Source of the DNA: Paragordius varius | Lineage: Eukaryota > Nematomorpha | DNA: 64,000 nt | Assembly (NCBI GenBank): GCA_964247055.1 | Contig: OZ176050.1 | Location: forward strand, 4,960,001-5,024,000 | Reading direction: 5' to 3' | Shown here: one piece after another, positions 22,301 through 34,833 of the stretch | Numbering within the stretch: position 1 is the first letter of the stretch | How the letters are laid out: each line of letters begins with the position of its first letter | Notes under the pieces: model-generated | Told to the model about the DNA's origin: nothing | Databases searched by the model: none | What the model saw: the letters and a program-made list of their open reading frames with translations, nothing else | Position numbers and translations under genes: made by a program

Positions 22301-25300
22301 CTATGGTGAAGGCATGCATTTGAGTCGATTAAAGGCCTCTTTTTCAAGCGCTTCCCGATGTTTTGGATGTGCGATACGGATGAGTTCGTAAGCTCTTTGT
22401 CGCAAAGATTTGCCAAACAAATAGGCATACCCAAACTCAGTCACTACGTAATGTACATGGGCACGGCTTGTAACGACACCCCCTCCTATTTTAATGAATG
22501 ATAAAAAAATGATTTATTTTAAAATTCTTATATGTATGTTCCTCAACATACATACTAAGATTTATGTATAGAATGAAAACTAATTTATGTAATTTTTTAA
22601 AAAATTTGCAATAATGCAAGACTTGTAAATCTTCAACATAACGCCCCAAAATGCAAAAGATATGTTATCATATAATCAAATGGGTCAAACAACAATCAAT
22701 AAAATTAACTGACAATTAAGGTTTGAAAAGAGCAATTGTACTGAAACTTAAATTATAATGATGTTAGGCGGACTAAAATCTTTATATACCATTTGCGCTT
22801 CAAGAGTGTCCTTGAACACTTCAAGTTGGTCCTTTGACTTTTTTGTTTGGTGTTTAATTTTTTTAATTTAATCGTATATTAATTTATTTTATTGTTTTTA
22901 GCCTATTTTCTATCATTTAACATAAATTTTAATTTAATATAATCTATTAATCATTAAGAAACCGTATATCGTTATTTTTCATTTAAAACATTTAAAAGTT
23001 AATAATTTTGCTAAATTGGAAAAAAAATAGTTTGAAACAAAAAAGTGGTTTAAATAAAATTTTTTATTTTTAATGAATAAATATATAATAAATAAAGAAA
23101 TAGGTTAAATAATAATAAAGTAAAAAAATAGATGCAAAAATTATGATTTAAAAATTTTAAGGATCAACTTGAAGTGTTCAAGGACCAACTGAAGTGTTCA
23201 AGGACCAACTTGAGTTCAAGGACCATGAATTGTTCAAGGACACTCTTGAAGTGCAAATGATATATAGCAATCTTGATCCTTTCTATAATTCCTATGCATA
23301 ACTAGTACAGGCCAAGTTAAAGAAAAATTAAGGCTTTTAAAATAAGGTTTTTTTATAATAAATTTGTCCTTTGGTTTTGTTGTTTAATTTTTATATAAAA
23401 AGCATTAATCAACTACAATACAATCTGATTCCAAAATAACTTAAAAATTAGCCAAATATGGTATAAATCAAAAATATATAGCGTCTAAAATTGAATAAAT
23501 TACCCTCCTTGAGGTAAGGGACAATCTTGGAAGCTCCACTCTTGGTTAATGAGGTTAGAGCAATGATAGGTTTACCACGTCCATCATGACCAAGTCCAGC
23601 ACCGCGGATAAAATCGACTTGACCCCCAAAACCTATAATCATTATTATTCACAATTTATTTTTTATTTTTTATAATTTCCCAATAAACAGTCAAACATAG
23701 GTTATACGAATATAATTTGTTATTAATAAATGTAAGTGAGTATGTTTCGTTTTTCTTGCTTAAATTGTAGACATTATATATAATTTAAGTTAAAACCATA
23801 TTATACTCCCACATATTTTTTTCTCTATTAACAAAAAAACCCATAAAACCAACCACCAATATTACAGCTGCTTACAGTATTTAAAAAAATGTCAAATCAA
23901 AAAAATTTTCCCAGGCTCAAAAGGGTAAGGTATAAATCAGGAGTATCCAACATCAACATTTGGAAATCCATAATTGGAAAAACCAACAAAATTAATATTT
24001 CTTAGACCATTTTATAAACATGTCTATCCAATTGGCAAAAATTGGTTTATTACGTTTGCATTTTGCAATGCCATATATTTCAAATGCGGCCCGCGAATAT
24101 AAATCATATGTTGTGTTACCAGAATAAATTTTTGAACCGATCGAATCGGACACCACTTGACCAGTTATATCAATCTCAATGCACGAATTTATTGCCGTCA
24201 TTTTTGGATTCATGGCTATGAGTCGAGGATCATTAACAAACGCTATGTCACACAACACGACAAAATGATTATCGTTGAGGAAATCAAATATTTTACGGGT
24301 CCCAATCACAAAACTACCCAATATTTTCCCGGTTCTAAATGTTTTATTGGCATTCGTTATCACGCCTTCTTGTATGAGTGGTAAGATACCATCACTAAAC
24401 ATTTCAGAGTGTATCCCTAAATCTTTATGGCCATGGAGTTGGTTTAGCACAGCATCAGGTATGGACCCAATCCCTATATATTATGTATACAATAAAATAA
24501 AAAAAAGGTTAAACTTTAATGAAGTAAGATGTAATATGGTATTAATAAAATATGCACCACTTAAGCAAATATGTGGAAACGGTTTCATATATTTGGACCA
24601 CATGAGTTAAATCTAAAACTTAAGTTCCTGTCCACTGGTTCTTATTGCATATAAATACACATCTATCCATATTTTAATACTAGTTTAAAAAATAGGTAAC
24701 AATATTAAAAAAAATTAATTTTGTATTTAAAATTAACAAGAAAATAAAAAATTATAATGTTTACAAGCGACCGTTTAAAAACTGCGAGAGATTTACGGTC
24801 CCACAACCCTTTATCATTGGTTATAGATAAAAAACTATTCTTTATATTACCCATTTGCATAGTTGCGCCATTTTCCACCAAATTTTGTGCAATTATCTTG
24901 CCAATAGAAGTCTCTTCTGGAGAAGGGGGTTTACTTTTCAGTTCAGGGAGTGGGAAGTCATCCTCCGTAACTGAATGGAAATGCGAAATGTGAATGACAC
25001 TGTCACCAAACGTCCTAGGCATTTGTGGATTAATTAAACCTAGTTTTTTTGTACATATTAATAATTAAATGTGTATACAAAATAATATTATTAAATTCAA
25101 AATCATTTATCTAACCTATTATACGATATTTGCGCAAATATTTAATCAATAATTATATCATATATTATTTAAAGCGTATTTTTAGAGTTCTTAAATATGA
25201 ATATTATTTTTTTATGGCGTATGATGGGTAAATATTGTTTAAAGTAAAAAGTCTAGATTTATCATATGTAATCATCATTACCATAAACGTAAAATATATG

Positions 25301-26878
25301 TCGTAACTTAAAACAAAATAAAATAAACTGTTAATTTGATTTAAATAGCGTAAAATATGTGTAACTAGAAATGAAAATTTGATAAATTCAACTTTTATGA
25401 TAAAAACATGTATTTGACGGTTTTAAACCTTAAACATTCCCAGTAATGACATAACCGGCTCATACGAGGATTCAAAAAACAAGGGAATGTAAAAATTATT
25501 ATAATCATTTTAAAGTTATAACAGACAAACATAAACAAAAAGACATATATTTTTAACAAAAGAACCATATTTTTTTTAAACTTGATTTTAAATAAAACTT
25601 ATCGTTTTGGTTTAAAAAATGAGGATTAGATAAATAAATCGGCAAGACTTAATTATATAAAGAAATTTATATAGTTTATGTAAAAAAAATTAAGGTTTTA
25701 TAAAGTATGGATTGTCTTTTAATTTTTACATTTTGTCCGTATATTTTCAGTTTTTATTGTATATTAGGAAATGTGTGTAACTAACCTACAATCTTTTTAG
25801 CATTTAACAGGGCTTCACGAGCAATATCAACACTCGGTCCAAGAGTACAGTAACCATTCTTATCAGGAGGGCTTACTTGTATAAGGGCCACATCAAGTGA
25901 CATAATTTTGCGTTTAAACAAAAGTGGAATTTCACTCAAAAAGATGGGAACGTAATCGGCTAAACCGTCTTGAACCGCTTTTCGTACATTGGCACCAACG
26001 AAAAGACTTGTATCTCGAAATATGCCTATTCGATATATATAAGATTTTTCAAAAATGAAAATTTGTTTAGTTATGCCATAACTTTACCTAAATTAAAGGT
26101 TTTTGACAATATATCCACAAATTCTTAAAAAAATATTTTTTTTACCATACTTTAGGAAATATGTCATTTATTATAGGGATACAACAACATTTTACAGCAT
26201 TTTATGTTTTATCATATATTAATAAATTTAAACAACAGAGACCAAAAATTTAAAAAATATGCATTAATTATCTTTATATTCGCCTTTGGCGTATAGTTGA
26301 AAAGTATGAATAAAAATCATAAATTGAATAAATTAATAACAAAATTTCCATAAAAATATTAAAAACTATTATAATTTTTCATAAATTGCCCATAAAACAC
26401 ATTAAGTTGAAAATAGGAAAAATAACACGCTTATAACCATAATTATTCATTTTGTCTGTTTTTAAAACTTAAAGCTATCAAGAGCTTTACAGAAATATAA
26501 AATCAACCTTGGTATTCTGGTTTAACGTGTTCAGCAGGACCCTCGGTATGAATATGAACCACCTCAATATTCTTTAAATTATTTTCTTTGGCATATTTAG
26601 CCATTTCAGAAACGAGAGGGTATGGCGTTGCTGCTCCGCCATGCAAAAATATTCTATCATCTTGACCATAAATATTTTTAAATACTTGATTTAATACAGG
26701 TTAGGGCCTCTCGGGCACTCTGAAACAATGGAAGCTTATTAGGAATCGGATATATGGGTTCAGGAGAAAATTCCTTTTCTTGATACTCCGGCGTAACATG
26801 TTTGGCTAAAGTCACTTGATTTCTACAAAAATATTTGTTGCCAAATCCAATTGATCCCCTTCCAAATATTATTCGCAT
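22301..26878 (-). CDS. Acetyl-CoA hydrolase / acetate:succinate CoA-transferase family enzyme
   Basis: Mitochondrial-type family I CoA-transferase moving CoA between acetyl-CoA and succinate or hydrolysing acetyl-CoA. Exons (complement) 26686-26878, 26508-26660, 25786-26025, 24851-25039, 24120-24473, 23504-23632 and 22301-22485 give 480 aa. The Arg/Lys-containing, acid-poor N-terminus (MRIIFGRGSIGFGNKYFCRN) suits a mitochondrial presequence. Landmarks: HGGAATPYPLV, SPPDKNGYCTLG, NPQMPRTFGDSVIH, GIGSIPDAVL, the active-site glutamate region HSEMFSDG, FGGQVDFIRGAGLG, GGGVVTSRAHVHYVVTEFGYAYL and RQRAYELIRIAHP. Intron 1 is 25 nt; the rest are 377 to 1018 nt. Intron 6 carries a MITE. Divergent from SOAT. 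Hydrolase versus transferase cannot be decided from sequence alone. Confidence 0.93.
22789..23260. mobile_element. MITE with about 35-bp terminal inverted repeats and TATATA flanks
   Basis: The left end ccatttgcgcttcaagagtg and the right end (read inverted) tcatttgcacttcaagagtg continue as matching gtccttgaaca arms. Both sides are flanked by TATATA (22783-22788 and 23261-23266), consistent with a TA-type target duplication. The right arm includes four or five tandem 18-21-bp units around ttcaaggaccaact (23161-23240). No ORF. It lies in intron 6 of the CoA-transferase gene. Confidence 0.8.
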
Positions 26879-26942
26879 GGTCAAAAGTCAAGTAAATCTA
26901 TACATTCTGCAAATCATATGCGGGGCGTATTTTTTTAATAAG
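26879..26942. promoter_or_regulatory. 64-bp bidirectional promoter interval, CoA-transferase / SOAT
   Basis: Lies between the minus start at 26878 and the preferred plus start at 26943. An in-frame upstream ATG for SOAT at 26877 would overlap the minus start codon within a CATG palindrome, but it would add an unexpected hydrophobic leader, so I prefer 26943. Promoter function is inferred. Confidence 0.5.
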
Positions 26943-29900
26943 ATGATTTTGGACAAATTCGTGGAGGCGTCGATAGAATTGGAGAGAGATATCGTGGATG
27001 ATATACGAAAAAATGTTAATAAATTTATTGAGAAAACCAAAGTTTGTCAGAAAGATTCAACGATCGTTACATCGAAATCGACACCTCTTTTGATTTCATT
27101 AAAGTATATTATTGTTTTGCTATATTTGTATAGCGATGAATTAAAAGAGAAACATTTTTCGGAGAGACCCTCTATGTTAACGTATAATATATTATTTATT
27201 TTGCAAGCGAAATGTTAGAAGTTAATCATATCAAAACGATTTACAATATATTTGCTGCATTGTTGATTGTGTTTTGTCTAAATACTATCGTTTTTGACCT
27301 TATTGAAGGTGGAAAGTAATAATATTTTTACCGTTTTAGAGATATTTGGGATTTTCAATTAATAACGTATTCCCTTGGTCAGTTCCCTCATGTCATAGTT
27401 CTTTGGTGTTGTATGATGCTTTCCACAGTCTTAATTTTATTTCCCGCCTTTCGTTGTTGGGCCTTGCTTTATTTAAAATATTTAAACAGGGAAGAAGGTC
27501 TCTATTTGGATGGTCATAATATTATTGAAATGAAACATAATAATAGTAGTATTGGTGACAGAAAAGACGGCGGTATAAGGTTTCGACCATCACATAATAG
27601 AAAATCTCCGGATGATTCTTTTTCTCCCACCAGCGATCGTTCTTTTTTGGATTGGGAAGGCCGTTATCAGGATATCAAAGGTTTTAATTTTCATTTTTTC
27701 AGAGATTAAAGTACAAACCGTTTTTGAATTACGGTTTTAAAAAGTTTTTGCCGAAAATGGTCGGACCCATTGCTTTTTGGTCGTATGGAGAGTTAGCCTG
27801 ATTTTCACTTTGTTTTTGAATTAATATATATTTTATACAGTAAACATTTTTGAGAATATGGGTAAAATCGCATTATTAAAAGAATATAAAAATTAAATTA
27901 ATTATTTTTTGAAACTGCTTGCAACTGCTTGGATTCTGGGCCATACACTACTGTTTAATCACCTGGTACATAATAATTTAATTTACATAAAAATTAAATT
28001 TATTAAAGGACGATATAATTTATATTACTTTAAGGAAACACTATTTAATTAAAATTGATTAGCAATATTTAAGAATTTTAATAAAATTTTTGGATAATGT
28101 ATTAGACACATCAGAAGACACAAGTAGTTCAGCGTCTCACATCTCCAAAGATTATCAACATCTCGATTCTCCTGAATTACTCGATGTTTCAAAGGATGAA
28201 AAAACTTTTGTTGACAAAAGCAACAAAAATACCACCAAATTAATCCATAAAAGCCATAATAGTAATATTAAAAAAACTAATAATTCCCCCGAAAAGGAAA
28301 AACATGTGAAATCATCCAAAAAACGTTTCTATCTAATGATACCATCATTACCAACAACTTTTAATGCACAAACATTTGTGTGCATTCTATGTATCTTGCT
28401 ATACGCCCTATACCAAGCAGCTTTTTTAATCATCCCCATATATTGGATAATTAAAGTGTATGATTTGCCCCCTGCTTCATCTTTCCTTATTATGCTGGAA
28501 CAGGTTGCATTTTTTATTCCTATTTAACATTTCTCTACAAATTAACCTTCAAAAATTTACACTTTAAAGTTTAAAAATTATTTGGATCATTTTTTAATCA
28601 AATTTACACTATTTACCTTTTTAATTTACCATCGCATTTTATAAATTTATTCCTGAACTATCGCTTTAAATTCATTCACCATTCAATAACAAATACACCT
28701 TTTGTTTTATATCACTCCAACTAGAAATTAAATTTTTAGCTCTTTAAATCAGACCCTCAGCTTATCACCCTTTAACATTTTAGATTTACATATTAAAACA
28801 TTTAGGATTTAAATTTATTTTTTGAGATAATTTAATTTTTTTCCTGATTTATTACTTCTTTGTTTAGCAATGTTTATTTTATTTTTAAAGATATTAGAAA
28901 GTATAGGAGTAATTTATGTTACATAAAAATTGATTTATAAAACAGGAGAAAGGATAATTATACTAAAAAAACCTGTTTTTGATAACTGTAGTAATGTTAG
29001 ATAAAATTATTAAAGATAAAAATAAAGAAAGTTTTTACATTTTTACCATTTTTAAATATTTTTTGGAAATATTTATGGTGGTTATATGTATTTTCGTTAA
29101 GATAATATTGGTTATAATTTTTTGTAGGTGGATACATGTGCGTAATAATTAATACATTAAGTGAATAAACTTCGTTGGTAACCTTGGAATAAACGATAAA
29201 TAATAATAAATATTATATTAAAATTTTGTTTGTTTTAAGTCATTAATCTCATTTAATATATTTGTGTACTTCCTCCTTTTTTGTGTGCTAATTATTATTT
29301 TTTATTCTGTCGTTAAAAAATATTTTTAACCATAATTTTTTTAATTTTTTAAATAAAATATTTAAAATTTATTTGACATACCTATAATAATAATAGTTTA
29401 CTAATATGTATTTATTATTTTTAGATGCGAATTTTGATGAAAGTTCATTCATTTATACGGGAAAATGTGGCTAAAATTAAGCATGGAACAGTTGTTTCAA
29501 AGGGTATACTCCAAATTTATTAATTTACAAATCAGTTTTAGTGTTACAGAATCAGTATAAATACATATAATTTAAAATATTATAGAGATGTTATTTTGAA
29601 AATTTATTAGTTCTATATAAAAAAGATAAAACAAAGCATGAAAAGCTGTTTCAAATTGTATATTAATAAATTTATTTGTTTCATAAAAAGCATAACTATA
29701 ATTTTTGATCATCAAAATTATATTAAAAGAGACATTTGCTTTGTGTAAAAAAATATCTAAAGGATGTGATTTGACCAAATATATAATTATTTTTTGTTTT
29801 TAAATTATATATTTTAATTTTTTATAAATATGCATTATATATGTAATTTTTTACCATTTAGCAGAAGGCGAATTCGAAAAAATTGAACGAAAACCTCCAA

Positions 29901-32900
29901 CACCCGAAGATTTAATCCCAAATTTTTCGAAATATCTGTATTTCCTTTTTGCCCCTACCCTAGTTTACCGTGACTCTTATCCAAGGTTTAAATTGTTTCT
30001 TAAAAATAAGCCTCATATGTGATCTTTTTCGATGAACGAAACTAGGCACTATTATTTGAAATGTTTTTTATTTTGATTACTAATCAATTTTTTACCGCTG
30101 GTTTTCCATATTTTTACTAAAATGGTTTCGGATTTTAGTATTTTTGTTCTAAGATTGTTATTTTTTATCTTCCATTTTATGGAATTTATGAACAGTCAAA
30201 AAATTTCCCTAGTTGTAAGACGATGGATCAATACATAATTGATGTGTCATCAATGATAAGTTAAAAAGACAAGGTGTAAAAAGTATGGCTCTCTTTTTAC
30301 AATTATTGTTTTTTTGTTTCAACCTTTTTTTGTCCTTATATAACAGAGTCTACAAAATCGGGGGTTATAAAAAAAATATTGATGAATTAAATATATTCAG
30401 ATAGGAAAATGTATCATAATCTCATGATGCTTTTGGTTTTGGGCTTTTTCAAGTATTTTAAGAAAATTATTTACACTTTTATGGGAAATGCTCCATATCA
30501 GAAAGTGGCAAAATTTAAGCACATTTTTTATAATAAATATCTTTGGTGAAAGCTATATGCTTCATTCTAAAAAATATCACTAAAATTTATTATAAACTAT
30601 TTATAAAAAGCAAAAATATTTTAAAAATCATATTTTTAGATGTAGGCTCCGAAAGTCCCAGTTTTCGCTCTTTTATAATGGGCTATTTTTATTAAATAAA
30701 ACGCAAAAATGCAGAGGTTGCGCGATAAAAATTTTTAAATATATGCTAAATTTTGATATTAACTAAAAATATTTTTTTAAAAATGCATATTTTTTTAAAA
30801 AATTTTATTTTTGCAATATTTTGTTAAAGCCTACTTTAAACTATTTTGAGGCATTATGGAAACGGTATAAAAACACTTTAAGACATTATAAAAAACCTTT
30901 TTTTAATGATGCTAAATATTTCTATCATTTCAGAATTTCGATTAAAACATTTTCTCGTCTTCAAGATTATGTTAAATCAAATTTATGTTCTTTTACAAAA
31001 ATTCACCAAAATTTTAAAGCAATCGAAGCTTTAAAGCAAAATTTTAGGTGATACAGACGTTCAGCATCATATAATGGCTCAAAATAGTAAAAAGTACGCT
31101 TCAACAAAATACTGCAAAAATTAAATTTTTAAAAAGAGTATGCATTTTCAGAAACATATTTTTAGTTGATATCAAAATTTAGCATATATTTTAAAATTTT
31201 TATCGCGCAAGCTCGCATTTTTCCGTTTTATTAAAGAAAACTATCCCATTTTAGGAGAGCGAAAAAATTAGGACTTTCGGAGCCCACATCAAAAAATTTA
31301 ATTTATTAAATAATATTTGTTTTGCTTTTTATAGGTAAATTTTAGTGATATTTTTTATAAGGAAGAAGCATTTAGTTATCACCAAAAAAATTTATTACAA
31401 AAAATGAGCTTAAATTTTGCCATTTTCTGAAATGGAGCACTTACCACAAAAGTAAAAATAACTTTCTTTAAAAATTGTAAGCACCGATTTTTCATACATT
31501 TTTCTACCGGCATATATATTTCATCATGATATTTTTTATGTGTACTGTGTTAATTCATTTTTTACGATTTATATTTAGGACGACTACTGTACATTGGGAT
31601 TATGTCGTTTCCAATTTGGGTCAAGTTGTAACGTGCCTATTCTTTACATATTACATTTTTATACGTTTTTGTATCCCGGTGTTCCAACACTTTAATCAAG
31701 ACCATTTATCTCCAAAGGTTTGTTTAATACTCTTGATTAATTTTTTACTTTTTAAAGGTCCAATATCATTAAAATTAGGAGATTTTACTTTGAAGAAATT
31801 TGCCTTTTTTTATAATAAACCAATTTGTAACCCATATATATATATATATATATTTCTAGAAGATGAATTATTAATCATCAGCACTAAAGTATTTATTAAA
31901 AAAATCTTCTATATAAAACTTAAAGTATCCAAATATGTCGTTTACATTCGAAATAAAAAATTTACATAAATATATAATAAAATTATTGAATTTTAGACGA
32001 TTTTATTATCAGTGTTTGGTTCGATGTTACCCGGTACATTGGTCCTTTTAATTGCTTTCTTTGGAGTCCTGCATTCTTGGTTGAATGCTTTTGCCGAAAT
32101 GTTACGATTTGGTGATCGTATGTTTTATAAAGTAGCTTTTACAGATAATTTATATATAAAAATGATAATCTTCTGTTGTATAATTTACTATTTGAATATT
32201 TATATTTCTATCCAATATTACAAAAAATGTTAATTAAAACAATTAAATTTGCATGCTTGAAAATTTTAAATACTTGAATAACTTAAAATTTTTAGCATCA
32301 TGATATAATTTTGCTAGGATTGGTGGAATTCAACTTCCTTCAACCATTTTTATCGTACATGGAATATTGTAGTACATGATTGGTTATATCTCTACATCTA
32401 TAAAGATATTCGTATGGTATATTTTTCATATCCATAATTATTTTTAGTTAATTTGATAAATTATTACCTTTTCCCTATTTAATGGAGGGGGCCCGGGTAC
32501 ATATTGGTGTATTTTACCCACAATTCTCAATGTATAAAAACTAATATAATGAAAGTTATGATTATTATCAAACATTAAAGTTTTTATATTAGATGAAGCT
32601 TTTATATATAAACCAGGGGCTGAAATTTTTAAATAGCATACAAATCCAAGATGGATAAACAACTTTCAAATAAAGATTTTGAAGTTTTTATTAACCCTAG
32701 CGATTTAAGAAATAAAATATTTGGCGCCAAAAGGTTTGAAATGACCATTTTTTGCAATTCAACTTTTTGAAATTCTTTTAGTATGATGCGTTTAGGCCAT
32801 AGTTAATTAAACCCAATATGATTGATACTATTAACGCCCACTCTTGGATATACAAAACTATCCCCAAAATAATTGATTAAGTGTTTATATAAAAAAATTT

Positions 32901-33979
32901 TTTTACAAAAATTGGCTTCCCAAATATATTTTATTTCAAATGGATTTGTTTTTAGTTTTTTGGAAAGGTCATGAGTCGACCATTGGCCATGTTGATTGTG
33001 TTCCAAATTTCCGCGCTTGCTCACGAACTTGTGATTGCTGTTTCATTCCGATACTTTTATCCCGTTTTACTTGTCCTTTTTGGCATAATTGGGTGTAAGC
33101 AATGAATGATTATTATTTTGTATATTACTATTTATAAATTAAGATACCCTAATGGTATAATCTTACCTTTTTTCGTAGGGATTATTTTATATTTGTTTGG
33201 AATAATTTTGCATCTTCAAAAATACTATTATTTATTTAATATATATATATCATTAATATATAGTTCGAAATGCGTTCCTAAAAAAGAGTTAAGAAAAATA
33301 AATAAATTATTATTGTGTATAGTATATTGTTAAAAATTATTGAAAATGTTAACTTAAATGTGATAGAAAATAGATAACGCCATCTTAGTTTATATATAAT
33401 TACACGTTTATGATTTAGTTGGCGCCATGTTTTTAAACAATAAACGTCATCAAAATTTTCGGGCTCATAATATCCTTTTGTGGGTCATGATGTTCATTGG
33501 GAATGGTTTACTATGGACGCTCTATAGTGTTGAATGGTATGCTAGGAAGAATTGTAAAAAGCATATAGTAAGTGTTTTTGCATTTATTGTTATAACAAAT
33601 TTAATATAGATTGGACATCAATTATTATTTATTATCATATACTTGCCCAAAATCAAATTTACATTTCTTCTAATATTTGTAATCACAAAAAATATGTTAT
33701 ATCCCAAGATTATAAAGTGAAAGATCCGAAAATAAATTTTCGCAAAATTATACTTTTGTGGCATTTAAGTTAAATTCCGCTTTTTATAAGCTGCATACTT
33801 TATTCTTTTTATACAGAGTCAGGGTTAATTATCAAAATAAAATCACTATTCGCTTACCCTTCTATTTTAAATTATTTCTCTATTAATCATATTTTTGTCA
33901 AATAAAATTTACGCTAATTTTACAGGAATCCCCAATTGTAGATTTGTTTGTCCCGCGGTCCTGGTATTGTCGACATTAG
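26943..33979 (+). CDS. SOAT: Sterol O-acyltransferase (ACAT)
   Basis: ER multi-pass MBOAT enzyme esterifying sterols with long-chain acyl-CoA. Exons 26943-27103, 27134-27181, 27208-27315, 27340-27680, about 28074-28503, 29425-29503, 29862-29985, 31579-31717, 31997-32131, 32318-32416, 32956-33094, 33419-33567 and 33926-33979. Family landmarks: [70 protein letters not shown], the FYxDWWN motif, catalytic His in [27 protein letters not shown] and terminal VPRSWYCRH. Introns 1-3 are 30, 26 and 24 nt, possibly followed by a 22-nt one at 27681-27702; later ones are 186 to 1593 nt. A polar insertion of about 150-170 aa sits in a loop between the first TM helices. Splicing between 27680 and 28074 is unresolved. 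Intron 1 (30 nt) has no in-frame stop and could be retained. Confidence 0.93.
30345..31540. repeat. Foldback (long inverted repeat) element R2, copy 1
   Basis: Two arms of about 480 bp (about 30400-30890 and 31030-31525) are inverted copies of each other. Matching islands are tgctccatatcagaaagtgg with its inverted partner ccattttctgaaatggagca, and gatgtaggctccgaaagtcc with ggactttcggagcccacatc. The centre is a short AT-rich spacer. It lies within a SOAT intron. Related copies occur at 38810-39870 and 40250-40965. No transposase is visible. It could form a very large hairpin in RNA. Confidence 0.75.
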
Positions 33980-34833
33980 TACAAAATTGGGAAAAGCATA
34001 TTATCCAATTTATATCATTCTTTTTCCATCTATATATATATATATATTTCAATGTTTGTGTGCAAATGCTTTTTTTACTTTTAATGCTTTACTTTATAAA
34101 TATATATATAACTATTAATTCTCACATAGAAGCACTTTATTTTAAAATATTTAAATTATTTATTTATATGAAATCAATTAATTTAATGTAGAAATGTCAC
34201 TCTACATAACACAATGCAATACATCATAGATCACGTTTATTTATTAAATTATAGCATTATAAAATGTCAATAATTTCTTATAATCATTTACTCATCACTT
34301 GTTCCCAAATACATATTTTCACCACATCACTCACTTCTTAATATTCACATTATCGAATTTTTCGAAAAAGATATTTTTAATTAGTGTGACAAATTATAAT
34401 TTTAAAATAAATTTATTTTTTGTGTATGACAATATTGGAGAATAGCTTTTTAACTAGATTTAATTCTATATTTACAATCAAATTTATGTCTGGTTAAGAT
34501 GATGGTTAATCTTTCGTATTAATAGTTCGTTTTGAGGCAAAAAATATTATGGTAAATTATTAAGCTTCCAGCCATGAAATGACATAATTTGTTATAACGT
34601 TATTGTCGCGTTTTTTAATGAAATATTAGATCCATTTTTATATAAAAAAACCTTAAACAACGTCGTAGTCAAATACATAAAACATGTAATTTATTTAATG
34701 GCTAAAAAAAGAAAATAAAGGTGAACGCATGTAATAATTGTGGTTTTTGCGAAAAAAATGTGAAACTCAATTTTATGTGATTAAGTGTAAATCATAAAAC
34801 ATTGTAATAGGAGGTACATATATAATTCTATGG
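33980..34833. other. Tandem intergenic region, SOAT 3' / Wsck 5'
   Basis: 854 bp with no recognisable exon or mobile element; contains a short AT run near 34030. It presumably includes the Wsck promoter, as Wsck has no divergent partner. Confidence 0.5.

Noticed and set aside
26876-26879. Overlapping start codons of CoA-transferase and SOAT in a CATG palindrome
   Set aside because: Attractive, but the longer SOAT start adds a hydrophobic leader (VKSQVNLYILQIICGAYFF) not expected in this family; the ATG at 26943 is more likely.
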